Below, piece by piece: positions 1 to 8,831 of a stretch of DNA of 64,000 bases. Within the stretch, counting starts at the first letter, position 1. Every line of letters starts with the position of its first letter. The notes beneath the pieces are model-generated. The model was given only the letters and a program-made list of their open reading frames with translations. It was not told where the DNA came from and ran no database searches. Position numbers and translations under genes: made by a program. Source of the stretch: Sphingobacteriales bacterium (GTDB lineage Bacteria; Bacteroidota; Bacteroidia; Chitinophagales; Chitinophagaceae). Location: positions 62,001 through 126,000 of the forward strand of contig JACRLZ010000006.1 of NCBI GenBank assembly GCA_016235125.1, given 5' to 3'.

Positions 1-591
1 AGTTATGATAAACATATTTATATCGGGCACGGTATTTATCGTGGCCTTACCAATGAATCTCCGGGCTGGGGAGACCCGAACCAGATACCTGAGCAGATAA
101 AATTATTACGCCGTTATCCCAACGTACAGGGCAGTGTTTATTTCAGCAGCAAGACTTTCGAGAAAAACCCTTTTGGATGGAATGACAGTTTGCAAAATGA
201 GTATTATAAATACCCCGCCCTGCTTCCTCCTATGCGCTGGATTGACAATGAAAAACCCTGGCCGCCGATTGTAGAAAGAAGTATCAGTAATGATTCGGTG
301 GTTCATTTAAAAGTAAGACCTGATCCGAGAAACAGGGTGGAGCTAAAGTATTACGTCATTTACCAATACCCGATGGAATCGCACAGCGACCCCTTTGGAA
401 ATACGCCAAAATATTTTTCAAGAATCGTGGTGAAGCCGGAAGGGTTTGAGTACATTGATGTTTTGTCTTCCAGTCATTTTTCCTATCGATATGTGATTAC
501 ATCTGTTGGAAGAAATAACAATGAAAGTGACCTCAGCGAGATTGCTATACTGGTGCAGCCGGGGGGAAAGTGGGAGTTTTATAAGCCGTAG
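1..591 (+). CDS. Family 10 glycosylhydrolase (GHL10/DUF187), C-terminal part
   Basis: The reading frame is open from the first base and ends in TAG at 589-591, so only the last 196 residues are present and the start lies outside the window. The N-terminal portion seen (residues 1-80, with an IGHGIYRG segment and a stretch like NVQGSVYFSSKTF) looks like the end of the TIM barrel of glycosylhydrolase-like family 10. The rest looks like a fibronectin-III-type C-terminal domain. Members are exported or lipoprotein enzymes thought to act on cell-wall or extracellular polysaccharide, with substrate usually unknown. A second family member is encoded at 48290-49813. Family assignment is inferred from motif style, so moderately sure. 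Confidence 0.72.
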   Translation, partial: SYDKHIYIGHGIYRGLTNESPGWGDPNQIPEQIKLLRRYPNVQGSVYFSSKTFEKNPFGWNDSLQNEYYKYPALLPPMRWIDNEKPWPPIVERSISNDSVVHLKVRPDPRNRVELKYYVIYQYPMESHSDPFGNTPKYFSRIVVKPEGFEYIDVLSSSHFSYRYVITSVGRNNNESDLSEIAILVQPGGKWEFYKP

Positions 592-634
592 ATATCTCTT
601 ATGTTAGCTGCACAAGAAACTAAGTAAGTAAATT

Positions 635-1279
635 TCAATGAAAAAAATATCCAATGGTTATTCCAGCGCTTACGTTGCGGGTTTTATTTTGTTCGGAATA
701 ATAAATATTTGTTACCCCAAATTCACAGTTGATAGAAGCTATCCATTTGTCTTGTATTTGTGCCGACAGTGATCCGCCCAGGCCAACATCAAAATGTTCG
801 TATCCATTGTTCCCAAATTGAATATTTCTTTTTGCTGGTTCATTGCTTGGTGTACCTGAAACATTTTTCCAAATTTCTTTACCATTCATTGCATAAGAGA
901 AATATGGGCCAGCTCCAAGAAATAATTTAGCCCTATTATTTGCTATCAAGTATTGAATAGGAACAGATAATTCTATATAGTCGAACCTTAAACTCATAGT
1001 TCCGGTTCCAATGGGATTTCCCAATTGATCTTCAAAAGTCAAACTTGCAATACGGCTTCCTTTGGAACAATATCCAATAGATGGTTCAAGAAAAAAAGAA
1101 TTGCCAAGAGGAAGCATTCCAAAAAAGGACACCTGTGCAGATGTTAGTGCTTTTTTATCAGAATTTTTGAACCCTGTTTGGTTATTAACCGTAGCTCCGG
1201 CTTTAACTCCCCATCTTTTTTGAGAGGTGGCAAGAATGGAATGAGAAGCAATAAAAAATAAAAGAAATACTTTTCTCAT
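635..1279 (-). CDS. Outer membrane beta-barrel protein (PorT-like)
   Basis: This 214-residue protein begins with a signal peptide (basic start, hydrophobic residues 4-17, cleavage near the ATSQ segment). It continues with alternating amphipathic strands such as RWGVKAGATVNNQTG and FLEPSIGYCSKGSR, and ends in an aromatic residue pair, FFH. This is the pattern of the small eight-stranded PorT/OmpX-like barrels that are abundant in Bacteroidota outer membranes. No catalytic motif is visible and the role is unknown. It is convergent with the preceding glycosylhydrolase and has no operon partner. Confidence 0.7.
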   Translation of the reverse strand: MRKVFLLFFIASHSILATSQKRWGVKAGATVNNQTGFKNSDKKALTSAQVSFFGMLPLGNSFFLEPSIGYCSKGSRIASLTFEDQLGNPIGTGTMSLRFDYIELSVPIQYLIANNRAKLFLGAGPYFSYAMNGKEIWKNVSGTPSNEPAKRNIQFGNNGYEHFDVGLGGSLSAQIQDKWIASINCEFGVTNIYYSEQNKTRNVSAGITIGYFFH

Positions 1280-1336
1280 AATATCCGGTTCAAATGGTAA
1301 GCCAAGTTAATAAAAATTTTACTATACTGGGGTTGG

Positions 1337-1480
1337 GTGCATTTCAAATTTTCGCTGATGGCAATTCCACGAAATCCGAATTGGAAACTGCTTCTTCCCC
1401 TCCGGTGGAGGGGCGGAAGTAATTTCGCAAAAAGAAATTCTGAAAGGGGTGGGTCCCACTTACGAAAATTTGAAATGCAC
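1337..1480. repeat. MITE-like element with 18-bp terminal inverted repeats
   Basis: The intergenic DNA holds a perfect 18-bp inverted repeat: 1337-1354 begins GTGCATTTC and 1463-1480 ends GAAATGCAC. Between the arms lie a GC-rich hairpin (CCCCTCC at 1397-1403 with GGAGGGG at 1407-1413), a smaller AATTTC/GAAATT hairpin, and the string AAAGGGGTGGGT (1443-1454). No transposase is encoded. The architecture fits a short non-autonomous or REP-type palindromic element, and its core recurs at 8256-8312. Confidence 0.6.
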
Positions 1481-1519
1481 TCCGGGGTTTCGGTCTTAAA
1501 ACAAATCGCAACTCTTAGC

Positions 1520-1527
1520 TACCTTTG
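1520..1527 (+). promoter_or_regulatory. Candidate -7 element for the DegT aminotransferase
   Basis: TACCTTTG matches the Bacteroidota -7 consensus TAnnTTTG and lies 26 bases before the start codon at 1554. No good -33 TTTG is seen at the expected spacing, so this is a weak call. Confidence 0.35.
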
Positions 1528-1553
1528 TTTACTGAATAACCAATAACTGAACT

Positions 1554-2771
1554 ATGCCCGGCTACGAACTCTGGAGTGATAAAGAAAGAAAAGAAGTAAA
1601 TGATGTGCTGAACACCGGCATCCTGATGCGCTATGGATTTGACGGCCCCCGCAAAGGAATCTGGAAAAGCAAAGAACTGGAAGAAGCCATTTGCCAAATC
1701 TTCGGCTGTAAATATGCACAACTCACTTCCAGCGGAACTTCGGCATTAACAACAGCCATGAGTGCTCTCGGAATTGGTTATGGCGATGAGATCATCACTC
1801 CCACTTTCACCTTCGTGGCAAGTTTTGAAGCTATCCTAAGCGTTGGCGCTGTTCCGGTATTTGTTGATATTGATGATACGCTGACATTGAATCCAGATGC
1901 TGTAAGAAAAGCCATCACACCCAAAACAAAGGCAGTGATGCCGGTACATATGTGCGGCAGCATGGCGGATATTGATGCACTGATCAGTATTTGCAGGAAA
2001 CACAATTTAATTCTGCTTGAAGATGCCTGCCAAAGTATTGGCGCCACTTATAAAGGAAAACATGTGGGTACCATCGGCGATGCAGGAACTTTTTCTTTTG
2101 ACTTCGTAAAGACAATGACCTGTGCCGAAGGCGGCGTGGTGATGACGAATAAAGAAGATGTATTTGTGAAGTCAGATGGATACACCGATCATGGCCACGA
2201 CCATAAAGGTGCCGACCGTGGCGCTGACCTGCACCCTTTTATTGGTTATAACTATCGCATCTCTGAATTGCATGCAGCTGTTGGCCTTGCACAGATAAAA
2301 AGACTGCCGGAGTTCTTAGCTATTCAGAAAAAGAATCATGCACAGTTAAAAAATATCCTGACACAAATCCCAGAAGTAAAATTCAGAAGGATACCCGATC
2401 CCGTTGGCAACAGTTGTACTTTTCTCAGTTGGTTTTTGCCCACAGAAGAAATCACAAGGGCGGTTGTTACAGAAATGAAAACACAGGGAATATTACCCGG
2501 CAATTTTTACTGGTACGATAATAACTGGCATTATATCCGCAAATGGGATCATCTGAAAAATGCAGTTACACTAAATGCTTTGCATCCTCATTTAAAAGCA
2601 CAGGTGATATATCATGCTACTAAAGATTTTTCAGCCAGTGATGCCATCATGAGCCGTTGCATTTCCACTTCTATCAGTTTACTGTGGAGTGAAGAACAAA
2701 TAAAGGAGAAGGGAGAGAAGATGGTGGGGGTGATTAAGAAGGTGATGAGTGAGCAGCGGGCACCTGTTTAA
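1554..2771 (+). CDS. DegT/DnrJ/EryC1/StrS family PLP-dependent aminotransferase
   Basis: This 405-residue fold-type I aminotransferase of the sugar-aminating family transfers an amino group, normally from glutamate, to a keto-sugar nucleotide or keto-sugar acid. Visible features are the SSGTSAL phosphate/PLP-binding turn (residues 59-65), the cofactor-pairing Asp157 in the LLEDACQS segment, and the Schiff-base Lys186 in DFVKTMTCAEGG. Length is normal. The opening MPGYEL and the overall pattern resemble 8-amino-3,8-dideoxy-octulosonate transaminase (KdnA), but no kdnB-like oxidase or other sugar gene lies nearby, so the substrate is open. The 3' end overlaps the convergent next gene by four bases. 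Confidence 0.88.
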   Translation: MPGYELWSDKERKEVNDVLNTGILMRYGFDGPRKGIWKSKELEEAICQIFGCKYAQLTSSGTSALTTAMSALGIGYGDEIITPTFTFVASFEAILSVGAVPVFVDIDDTLTLNPDAVRKAITPKTKAVMPVHMCGSMADIDALISICRKHNLILLEDACQSIGATYKGKHVGTIGDAGTFSFDFVKTMTCAEGGVVMTNKEDVFVKSDGYTDHGHDHKGADRGADLHPFIGYNYRISELHAAVGLAQIKRLPEFLAIQKKNHAQLKNILTQIPEVKFRRIPDPVGNSCTFLSWFLPTEEITRAVVTEMKTQGILPGNFYWYDNNWHYIRKWDHLKNAVTLNALHPHLKAQVIYHATKDFSASDAIMSRCISTSISLLWSEEQIKEKGEKMVGVIKKVMSEQRAPV

Positions 2772-3379
2772 TCTCCGGAATTAAATTCTCCATCATCAAA
2801 TTTTTTCTTTAGAATATCTTCTATCCTGTCAGCAAGTGATTCAGCTGTTTCCCCTGGTGCCAGTTTTACATCAGCCAGTGCAGTGGCAACACTATCAAGA
2901 ATAAAATTGTAACGGGAAAATTGCGAAAGCAAAATTTTCTCATCCCATTTCTCCCAATAATAACCTTCATCATCAAGCCAGAAGGTTTCAAAATATTTTT
3001 CTTTGAGATAGTGCAATAATTTTAAAAGGGCAATATGAGTATCTGGCCCTGCAAATTGGGTCTTGACATGTACCACTTCTATCATCAGGTCATTGGTGGC
3101 AGGATCATAATATATCAGCTTTGCGGGGCAACACAATGAACCATTGGGCAAGAAGGTCAGAAATGCTGTTTCGCATTCCGGAGGAGTAAAACTGATTCCT
3201 TTTACATCATGGGGGGTATATTTTTCGGCAGTGGAGCCAGGCTTCAACTTGGATCTGTTATTATTAAAAACCTGGTATTTCCAATTGAGGCTTTCGCAAA
3301 CATCTTCCACCTCATTTGTAATTCTTTCAATAAGGCCATAATTTTTAATCCTACCGCTATAGTGTACAGACAGTCCCAT
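2768..3379 (-). CDS. Conserved hypothetical cytosolic protein
   Basis: This 203-residue protein has no signal peptide or membrane segment and is rich in charged and aromatic residues. I do not recognise a named domain. The sequence suggests a compact alpha/beta protein, with an HVKTQFAGPDTH segment in the middle and an acidic C-terminal helix. Its start codon directly follows the stop of the upstream minus-strand gene (3380-3808), so the two are probably co-transcribed. The 3' end overlaps the DegT gene by four bases, tail to tail. Confidence 0.7.
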   Translation of the reverse strand: MGLSVHYSGRIKNYGLIERITNEVEDVCESLNWKYQVFNNNRSKLKPGSTAEKYTPHDVKGISFTPPECETAFLTFLPNGSLCCPAKLIYYDPATNDLMIEVVHVKTQFAGPDTHIALLKLLHYLKEKYFETFWLDDEGYYWEKWDEKILLSQFSRYNFILDSVATALADVKLAPGETAESLADRIEDILKKKFDDGEFNSGD

Positions 3380-3808
3380 TTATCTCGGTTTTATTGCATT
3401 TGGCTTTTGCTCCATCCAGTTTACATAGTCCAATGAACCGAGGCGGAAGCGAAAGGGAACCGGAGATATTTTATCAAGTTGCAATTCTTTCTGACAGAAG
3501 AATCCAAGAGATCTCAAATAATATTTCGTTGTCGTTCGTAAAATGTCCCTTTTTATCACTTCCCTATTTCCGGGGAAATTAAAATGATGTGTCGGTGGAA
3601 TTGTAAAACGATAAACCCCGTCATTAAAAACATTTTTCTTCACATAATATGGCGAAGCCCTGTACATCCATTCTTTATATTCAAAATTGTTTCTTCCGAT
3701 AATTCGCTGAATAGTTTTAGGTTGTTGAAACAGCTTTTGGGCCTCCAAAAAAATGGGACAAGCCATAAAAAACAGCACAACAATTATTTTAATACTTCGT
3801 TGCAACAT
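3380..3808 (-). CDS. Small exported hypothetical protein
   Basis: I placed the start at the ATG at 3808, giving 142 residues. An open frame continues upstream to 3997, but that part would overlap rpoN and looks non-coding. From 3808 the product opens with a typical signal peptide (MLQRSIKII, then a VVLFFMACPIF core, cleavage near LEAQK). The mature part is basic and rich in Arg, Tyr and Phe, with no recognised domain. It sits immediately upstream of, and probably in one transcript with, the hypothetical gene ending at 2768. Confidence 0.65.
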   Translation of the reverse strand: MLQRSIKIIVVLFFMACPIFLEAQKLFQQPKTIQRIIGRNNFEYKEWMYRASPYYVKKNVFNDGVYRFTIPPTHHFNFPGNREVIKRDILRTTTKYYLRSLGFFCQKELQLDKISPVPFRFRLGSLDYVNWMEQKPNAIKPR

Positions 3809-3902
3809 CCCTATTCCTTTTCCCCCTAAATTTACGGCATTATTTTTGTGCAAAGGGCGGATTTTTTCCGAAGGAACCCCGCCCCAATAAAAGTGACGAA
3901 CC

Positions 3903-5393
3903 ATGGCCCTTAGCCAGAGCTTACAACAGAAACTGTTACAAAAACTGTCGCCCCAGCAGATCCAGCTTATGAAACTGCTGCAGGTGCCTACTGCCAACCT
4001 GGAAACCCGGATAAAAGAAGAACTGGAAGAAAACCCCGCCCTGGAACTGGATGAAGAAAAACATGATGAAGGCGCTGATGAGTTGAAAGATGAATTCAGC
4101 GAGAACGGCGAAGAAGATTTTGAAGAAGCGGATGGCAGTGAAGACGAATATGATAATATAGATGTAAGTGAATATGTGCGGGAAGGAGACGATGAAGTGG
4201 GAGATTATAAACTCCGGGATGATAATTATCCCGAAGAAGATGAGGGCCGGCAACTGCCTTTTAAAACAGAGATCAGTTTTTATGAAATGCTGATCGATCA
4301 GCTGGGTTTGCTGAAACTGGAAGAAAAAGAACAGATCATTGCTGAACAAATTGTGGGCAGCATTGATGAAGATGGCTACCTGCGAAGAGAGACACCTGCT
4401 ATTGTGGACGACCTGGCTTTTCGTCAAAACATTTCGGCTACCAATGAAGAAGTGGAATCACTTATCAACCGCATACAACAATTCGACCCCCCCGGTGTGG
4501 CAGCCCGAGACCTGCAGGAATGTTTGCTGATACAACTAAAAAGACAAAAAGAAGAAGGTGGCCATGTGGACCTTGCCATCAAAGCCATCAACAAGTATTT
4601 TGACGAGTTCACCAAAAAGCATTATGAAAAAATTCAGCGGGGAATGAATATCAGTGATGAAGAAATGAAAGAAATGATGCACCAGATCATCAGATTGAAT
4701 CCGAAACCCGGCGGCAATGTGGGAGAGATCAACAAGGCGGAAACCTATGTGGTGCCTGACTTTTTCATTATTAATAATAGCGGTAAACTGGAACTTACTC
4801 TCAACAGCCGCAATGCACCCGAGCTTCGCATCAGTGAAGGTTACCGGGATATGCTGAAAGAATATGACCGGGGCTCTAAAAAAGACAAGCGGCAGAAAGA
4901 AGCAGTGCTTTTTATAAAGCAGAAGATTGATGCTGCCAAATGGTTTATCGACGCCATCAAGCAACGACAACATACTTTACTCAGCACCATGAATGCCATC
5001 ATGGAGCACCAATACAATTTCTTCCTTACTGGCGATGAAACGGAACTGAAACCGATGATATTAAAAGATATTGCAGAGAAAACCAATCTTGATATCTCCA
5101 CGGTAAGCCGGGTGGCCAACAGCAAGTTTGTACAGACGGAGTTTGGCACTTATCGTTTGAAGTTTTTCTTCAGCGAATCGCTGAGTACCGAAAGCGGCGA
5201 AGAAGTTTCCACAAGAGAGGTTAAGAAAATTCTCAGCGATCTGATAGAAGGGGAAGACAAAAAACATCCCCTGAGCGACGAGAGGCTTACCGAACTGCTG
5301 CAGGAAAAGGGCTACAATATTGCCCGCCGTACTGTAGCCAAGTACCGGGAACAATTAAACATCCCTGTTGCCAGGCTGAGAAAAGGGTTATGA
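3903..5393 (+). CDS. rpoN: RNA polymerase sigma-54 factor
   Basis: This 496-residue sigma-54 directs RNA polymerase to -24/-12 promoters that need an AAA+ activator. All three regions are visible: the Gln/Leu-rich activator-contact region I (residues 1-45, LSQSLQQKLLQKLSPQQIQL), a very acidic region II linker (about 45-110), and region III with the core-binding and DNA-binding parts. The RpoN box reads ARRTVAKYRE at residues 474-483 and is intact. No bacterial enhancer-binding protein and no convincing GG-N10-GC promoter was seen in this window, so its targets lie elsewhere. Confidence 0.97.
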   Translation: MALSQSLQQKLLQKLSPQQIQLMKLLQVPTANLETRIKEELEENPALELDEEKHDEGADELKDEFSENGEEDFEEADGSEDEYDNIDVSEYVREGDDEVGDYKLRDDNYPEEDEGRQLPFKTEISFYEMLIDQLGLLKLEEKEQIIAEQIVGSIDEDGYLRRETPAIVDDLAFRQNISATNEEVESLINRIQQFDPPGVAARDLQECLLIQLKRQKEEGGHVDLAIKAINKYFDEFTKKHYEKIQRGMNISDEEMKEMMHQIIRLNPKPGGNVGEINKAETYVVPDFFIINNSGKLELTLNSRNAPELRISEGYRDMLKEYDRGSKKDKRQKEAVLFIKQKIDAAKWFIDAIKQRQHTLLSTMNAIMEHQYNFFLTGDETELKPMILKDIAEKTNLDISTVSRVANSKFVQTEFGTYRLKFFFSESLSTESGEEVSTREVKKILSDLIEGEDKKHPLSDERLTELLQEKGYNIARRTVAKYREQLNIPVARLRKGL

Positions 5394-5487
5394 TAAATCA
5401 TTATTCATAAATTTTTTATTCTCTGCACTATAATAAATTCAGGCTTATTGCTATTTTGAGCAGCTAAATCTTTCCCAACCCTTAGTT

Positions 5488-6915
5488 ATGGTATTCGCAA
5501 GCCTTATTTTTCTGTTCCTTTTTTTGCCGCTGAATCTTTTGCTGTATTACAGCACAAAAAACCCCACCTGGCGAAATATTATCCTGATTGTTTTTTCTCT
5601 GTTTTTTTATGGCTGGGGCGAGCCCATCTGGATTACCCTGATGCTCTTTTCTTCTTTTGTAGATTATTTCAACGCATTGCTGATAGAAAAGTATCGTGGC
5701 ACTAAATGGGCAAAGCTGGGTATCGTATCAACCCTGGTTTTTAATCTTGGATTGCTGGCTACTTTTAAATATGATGTATTCCTGGTTGAAAATGTAAATG
5801 CCCTTTTAGGAACCGATTTCAAAGCGCCGGGCTTTGGATTGCCGATTGGTATTTCATTTTATACGTTTCAAACCATTTCTTATGTTGTGGATGTATACCG
5901 GGGCGAAGTAAAAGCCCAGCGGAAGTTTTTCAACTTTCTCATGTTTGTATCACTGTATCACCAATTGGTGGCAGGGCCCATTGTAAGGTATAGTCATATA
6001 GCCAATGAGATTGACAGCAGAAAAGAAACTCTCTCAGATTTCAGTAAAGGTATTTCAAGATTTTGCATCGGGCTTTTCAAAAAAGTGGTCATTGCAAACA
6101 TAGCAGCGGAAATAGTCAGAAAATATATGGGTGACCAATCAGACCCATTGACCATGAACGAACTTTCGAATCTGACGACCGGCGGGGCCTGGTTGGGTGT
6201 AGTGATGTATGCCATACAGATCTATTTTGATTTTTCTGCTTATTCCGATATGGCTATAGGTCTTGGCTGGATGTTCGGTTTTCATTATCATGAAAATTTC
6301 AAATATCCATACACAGCCACATCGATCACTGATTTCTGGCGACGATGGCATATTTCATTAGGAACATTTTTTAAAGACTACCTCTATTTTCCGCTTGGCG
6401 GTAACCGAAAACATGTTTACCGGAATCTATTTATTGTCTGGTTTCTCACCGGTATGTGGCATGGGGCCAGCTGGAATTTCATATTCTGGGGATTGTATTT
6501 TTTTATTTTCATTTCACTGGAAAAAGCATTTTTGCTGAATTTCCTGAAAAAGATACCCAAATTCTTTTCTCATTTTTATGCATTGCTCATTATCGTTCCC
6601 GGTTGGGTGATATTTTACTTTACAGATACAAAAATCCTGGGAGCCTATTTTGCCAAGATGTTTTCATTCGGCTCAGGAAATTTATGGAATGCAGAAGTCA
6701 CAAATGATCTGACCACAAACTTGTATTGGTTGATCCTGGCCATCCTGCTCTGTATGCCTGTTTATCACAAAGTGCATGATACATTTGAAAACCGGTTGAA
6801 AAGACCGGCTTATTTTGAAACTATTTCAATTGGCCTGAATGTGATATTCATCGTATTTTCAGTAGCACAGCTGGTAGGAAAAAGTTATAACCCGTTTATT
6901 TATTTCCGGTTCTGA
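5488..6915 (+). CDS. MBOAT family O-acyltransferase (AlgI/DltB-like)
   Basis: This 475-residue polytopic membrane protein of the MBOAT family moves acyl groups onto exported polysaccharide or other envelope molecules. About ten hydrophobic segments are visible. The family signature includes an FWRRWHISL motif and the catalytic His325 in GMWHGASWN. The next gene (6937) encodes a DHHW/AlgX-like protein 21 bases downstream. Such pairs work together in alginate-type or cellulose-type O-acetylation, with MBOAT carrying the acyl group across the membrane and the soluble partner transferring it. The acceptor polymer cannot be told from this locus. Confidence 0.92.
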   Translation: MVFASLIFLFLFLPLNLLLYYSTKNPTWRNIILIVFSLFFYGWGEPIWITLMLFSSFVDYFNALLIEKYRGTKWAKLGIVSTLVFNLGLLATFKYDVFLVENVNALLGTDFKAPGFGLPIGISFYTFQTISYVVDVYRGEVKAQRKFFNFLMFVSLYHQLVAGPIVRYSHIANEIDSRKETLSDFSKGISRFCIGLFKKVVIANIAAEIVRKYMGDQSDPLTMNELSNLTTGGAWLGVVMYAIQIYFDFSAYSDMAIGLGWMFGFHYHENFKYPYTATSITDFWRRWHISLGTFFKDYLYFPLGGNRKHVYRNLFIVWFLTGMWHGASWNFIFWGLYFFIFISLEKAFLLNFLKKIPKFFSHFYALLIIVPGWVIFYFTDTKILGAYFAKMFSFGSGNLWNAEVTNDLTTNLYWLILAILLCMPVYHKVHDTFENRLKRPAYFETISIGLNVIFIVFSVAQLVGKSYNPFIYFRF

Positions 6916-6936
6916 CCGGTTAAAATATTGTGAGCT

Positions 6937-8232
6937 ATGAGTCATATATCTAAAGATAGAAAAACAATAATGATAATAAACGCAATACTATTTGTGGTAT
7001 TGCTGGCTGTTGGCGGCGTGGCTTCTCTCACATTAAAAAAAGAAACAGTAAGTGAGATGGAAAATCGAAAGCTTGCCCGGTTTCCTGAATTTTCTGACAG
7101 CGCTTTGTGGAGTGGTGAATATTTTAAGAAAATAGAAATGTATTATGCCGATAATTTTCCCCTTCGGGATAAATGGATCGGAATTTCCACCTCATTCCGG
7201 AATAAGATAGGTTTTCAGTCAAGTGAGATAAAAATGTATGATGAGGTCAATAATACAGACGATAACATAAAAGACACCACAAAAGACATTATTCAATCAG
7301 GCCCATTACCCGATGATGGCGCAACAGGTGAGGTAAAGAAAAGAGTGTTTGTATTCAAGAACCGTGCTTTTGAAATGTTTGGGGGAGGACCCGGAATGGG
7401 TAAAGCCTATGCGGATGTAATTAATTCGTATAATAAACTTCTGGGACCGGGAGTGCAGATCTACAATCTGATTATTCCCGTGGCGCTTGAATTTGAGATC
7501 ACAGAAAAATATGCCAAGCTGCAAAAACCTAATCGCCCTGCTATAGAAAATATTTATAATTCACTTAACCCCGATATTAAAAAAGTATGGGCTATTGATG
7601 AAATAAGAAAACATCGTTCTGAATACATCTATTTTCATACCGATCACCATTGGACAAGTCTTGGAGCTTATTATGCTTATAAAGCATTTTGCCAAACTGC
7701 AGGATTTGCTCCGGTCAATCTTGACACAATTCCTTCCAAAGTAAAAACCACTTTTCTGGGTTCGCTTTACAGGCTTACAAGAGATGAGGGATTAAAGAGC
7801 AACCCCGATTCGGTCCGTTATTATCTTTTTAAAGACTCGGTTAGCTTTTATATCGGCAGTTCAACAATTGGCTACTGGAACAAATCGAAAATGTATGGTG
7901 AAGGCGCCAGCGGGGCTAACAGTTATTCCGTTTTCTTACAGGGTGATTTGCCTGTTGTAAAAATAGAAACGCAGCATAAAAACGGAAGAAAAATCGCCGT
8001 GGTAAAAGAATCTTATGGTAATGCTTTCGTTCCTTTTTTAATTAACAATTATGAAAAGGTGATTGTGGTAGACCAGCGGTATTACTCAGGTGATTTTTTA
8101 AAGATGCTGAAAGCGGAAGGCATAAATGAATTGCTGTTTATTAATAATATTTTTGCAGCCCATACCCCTTTCCATATTGAAAAAATAAAAGGCCTGATGG
8201 TGAAAGGGGGAAATCAATCGGTAAAGCCGTAA
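6937..8232 (+). CDS. DHHW family / AlgX-AlgJ-like SGNH acyltransferase
   Basis: This 431-residue protein has a single N-terminal membrane anchor (about residues 10-30) and a large extracytoplasmic domain. It shows the family signature TDHHWTSLGAYYAYKAF with Asp236-His237-His238-Trp239, which corresponds to the Asp-His part of the SGNH-type catalytic triad in AlgX/AlgJ. A later segment, VVKESYGNAFVPFL, plausibly carries the catalytic Ser. It lies directly behind the MBOAT gene and probably completes the polysaccharide O-acetylation pair. Confidence 0.85.
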   Translation: MSHISKDRKTIMIINAILFVVLLAVGGVASLTLKKETVSEMENRKLARFPEFSDSALWSGEYFKKIEMYYADNFPLRDKWIGISTSFRNKIGFQSSEIKMYDEVNNTDDNIKDTTKDIIQSGPLPDDGATGEVKKRVFVFKNRAFEMFGGGPGMGKAYADVINSYNKLLGPGVQIYNLIIPVALEFEITEKYAKLQKPNRPAIENIYNSLNPDIKKVWAIDEIRKHRSEYIYFHTDHHWTSLGAYYAYKAFCQTAGFAPVNLDTIPSKVKTTFLGSLYRLTRDEGLKSNPDSVRYYLFKDSVSFYIGSSTIGYWNKSKMYGEGASGANSYSVFLQGDLPVVKIETQHKNGRKIAVVKESYGNAFVPFLINNYEKVIVVDQRYYSGDFLKMLKAEGINELLFINNIFAAHTPFHIEKIKGLMVKGGNQSVKP

Positions 8233-8255
8233 AATTCAAATTGGAGAGTCTTTGT

Positions 8256-8312
8256 CCCCTCCCCGGAGGGGCAGTAGACTGTACTAAAAAAAATTTTACA
8301 AAAGGGGTGGGT
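8256..8312. repeat. Second copy of the CCCCTCC...AAAGGGGTGGGT repeat core
   Basis: Between two convergent genes lies a hairpin (CCCCTCC at 8256-8262, GGAGGGG at 8265-8271), then an A-rich spacer, then AAAGGGGTGGGT at 8301-8312. The order and spacing (57 bases) match the core of the element at 1337-1480 (58 bases). The outer AGTCT/AGACT arms (8247-8251, 8276-8280) lengthen the hairpin. The 18-bp outer repeats of the other copy are missing. It may act as a terminator for both flanking genes. Confidence 0.5.
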
Positions 8313-8743
8313 TATAACTGTAAGTTTTTTCTTACCCAGACCACCTTTGGCTTCAACTCATTTGTGTATTTATCTCCTGTGGCATATTTTACATGTTTAA
8401 GAAAATGGTAATAATCGGATGCAGGATATTTCTTTTTCCATTTATCATACCGTTTATCCTGCCAGTTTTTGTAATAAGCGATGCAGGCTGAATCGGAGCT
8501 GAATTTCTTGCATTTGTTTTTACCTATATAAAATCCAAAAAGATTGTGATAGCGCAGGCAGCATTTTTTACAAGCCAGCCAACCCGTTTCCTGAATACAT
8601 TGCCCCATCACAAAATCGGGTTCCCTTATGCCTGCAGCTTTAATAGCATCGTACATAGCCTGCAGTTTGGGCTTGTTTGATTGTTGTGTAAATCCATTCT
8701 GAGTATATAAAAGCAGTAAAAAAGAAAAGAGCAGATTTTTCAT
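8312..8743 (-). CDS. Glucosaminidase-domain protein (exported)
   Basis: I chose the ATG at 8743 (143 residues), which places a clean signal peptide first (MKNLLFSFLLLLY, cleavage after GFTQQ). An upstream in-frame ATG at 8815 would add an untypical leader. The mature part matches the small N-acetylglucosaminidase (GH73-like) fold, with Glu in the CIQETGW motif as the likely catalytic acid. Four cysteines cluster around CKKCCLRYHN and KNKCKK. The expected role is peptidoglycan cleavage in the periplasm. It is divergent from the PAP2-like gene. Confidence 0.75.
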   Translation of the reverse strand: MKNLLFSFLLLLYTQNGFTQQSNKPKLQAMYDAIKAAGIREPDFVMGQCIQETGWLACKKCCLRYHNLFGFYIGKNKCKKFSSDSACIAYYKNWQDKRYDKWKKKYPASDYYHFLKHVKYATGDKYTNELKPKVVWVRKNLQL

Positions 8744-8805
8744 GAAATGGTTTTTGTCAGTTGAATTATTAAATATACAAAACCACTCCCATCCGGTAAT
8801 TTCTT

Positions 8806-8813
8806 TACTTTGC
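8806..8813 (+). promoter_or_regulatory. Candidate -7 element for the PAP2-like gene
   Basis: TACTTTGC fits the TAnnTTTG class and lies 19 bases before the chosen start at 8832. The -33 element is not evident. Confidence 0.35.
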
Positions 8814-8831
8814 ACAATTAATAAAGAAGGT

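Noticed and set aside
3809..3997. Upstream extension of the minus-strand frame 3380-3997 as a coding start
   Set aside because: It would overlap rpoN, and the residues are untypical. The signal peptide starts cleanly at 3808.
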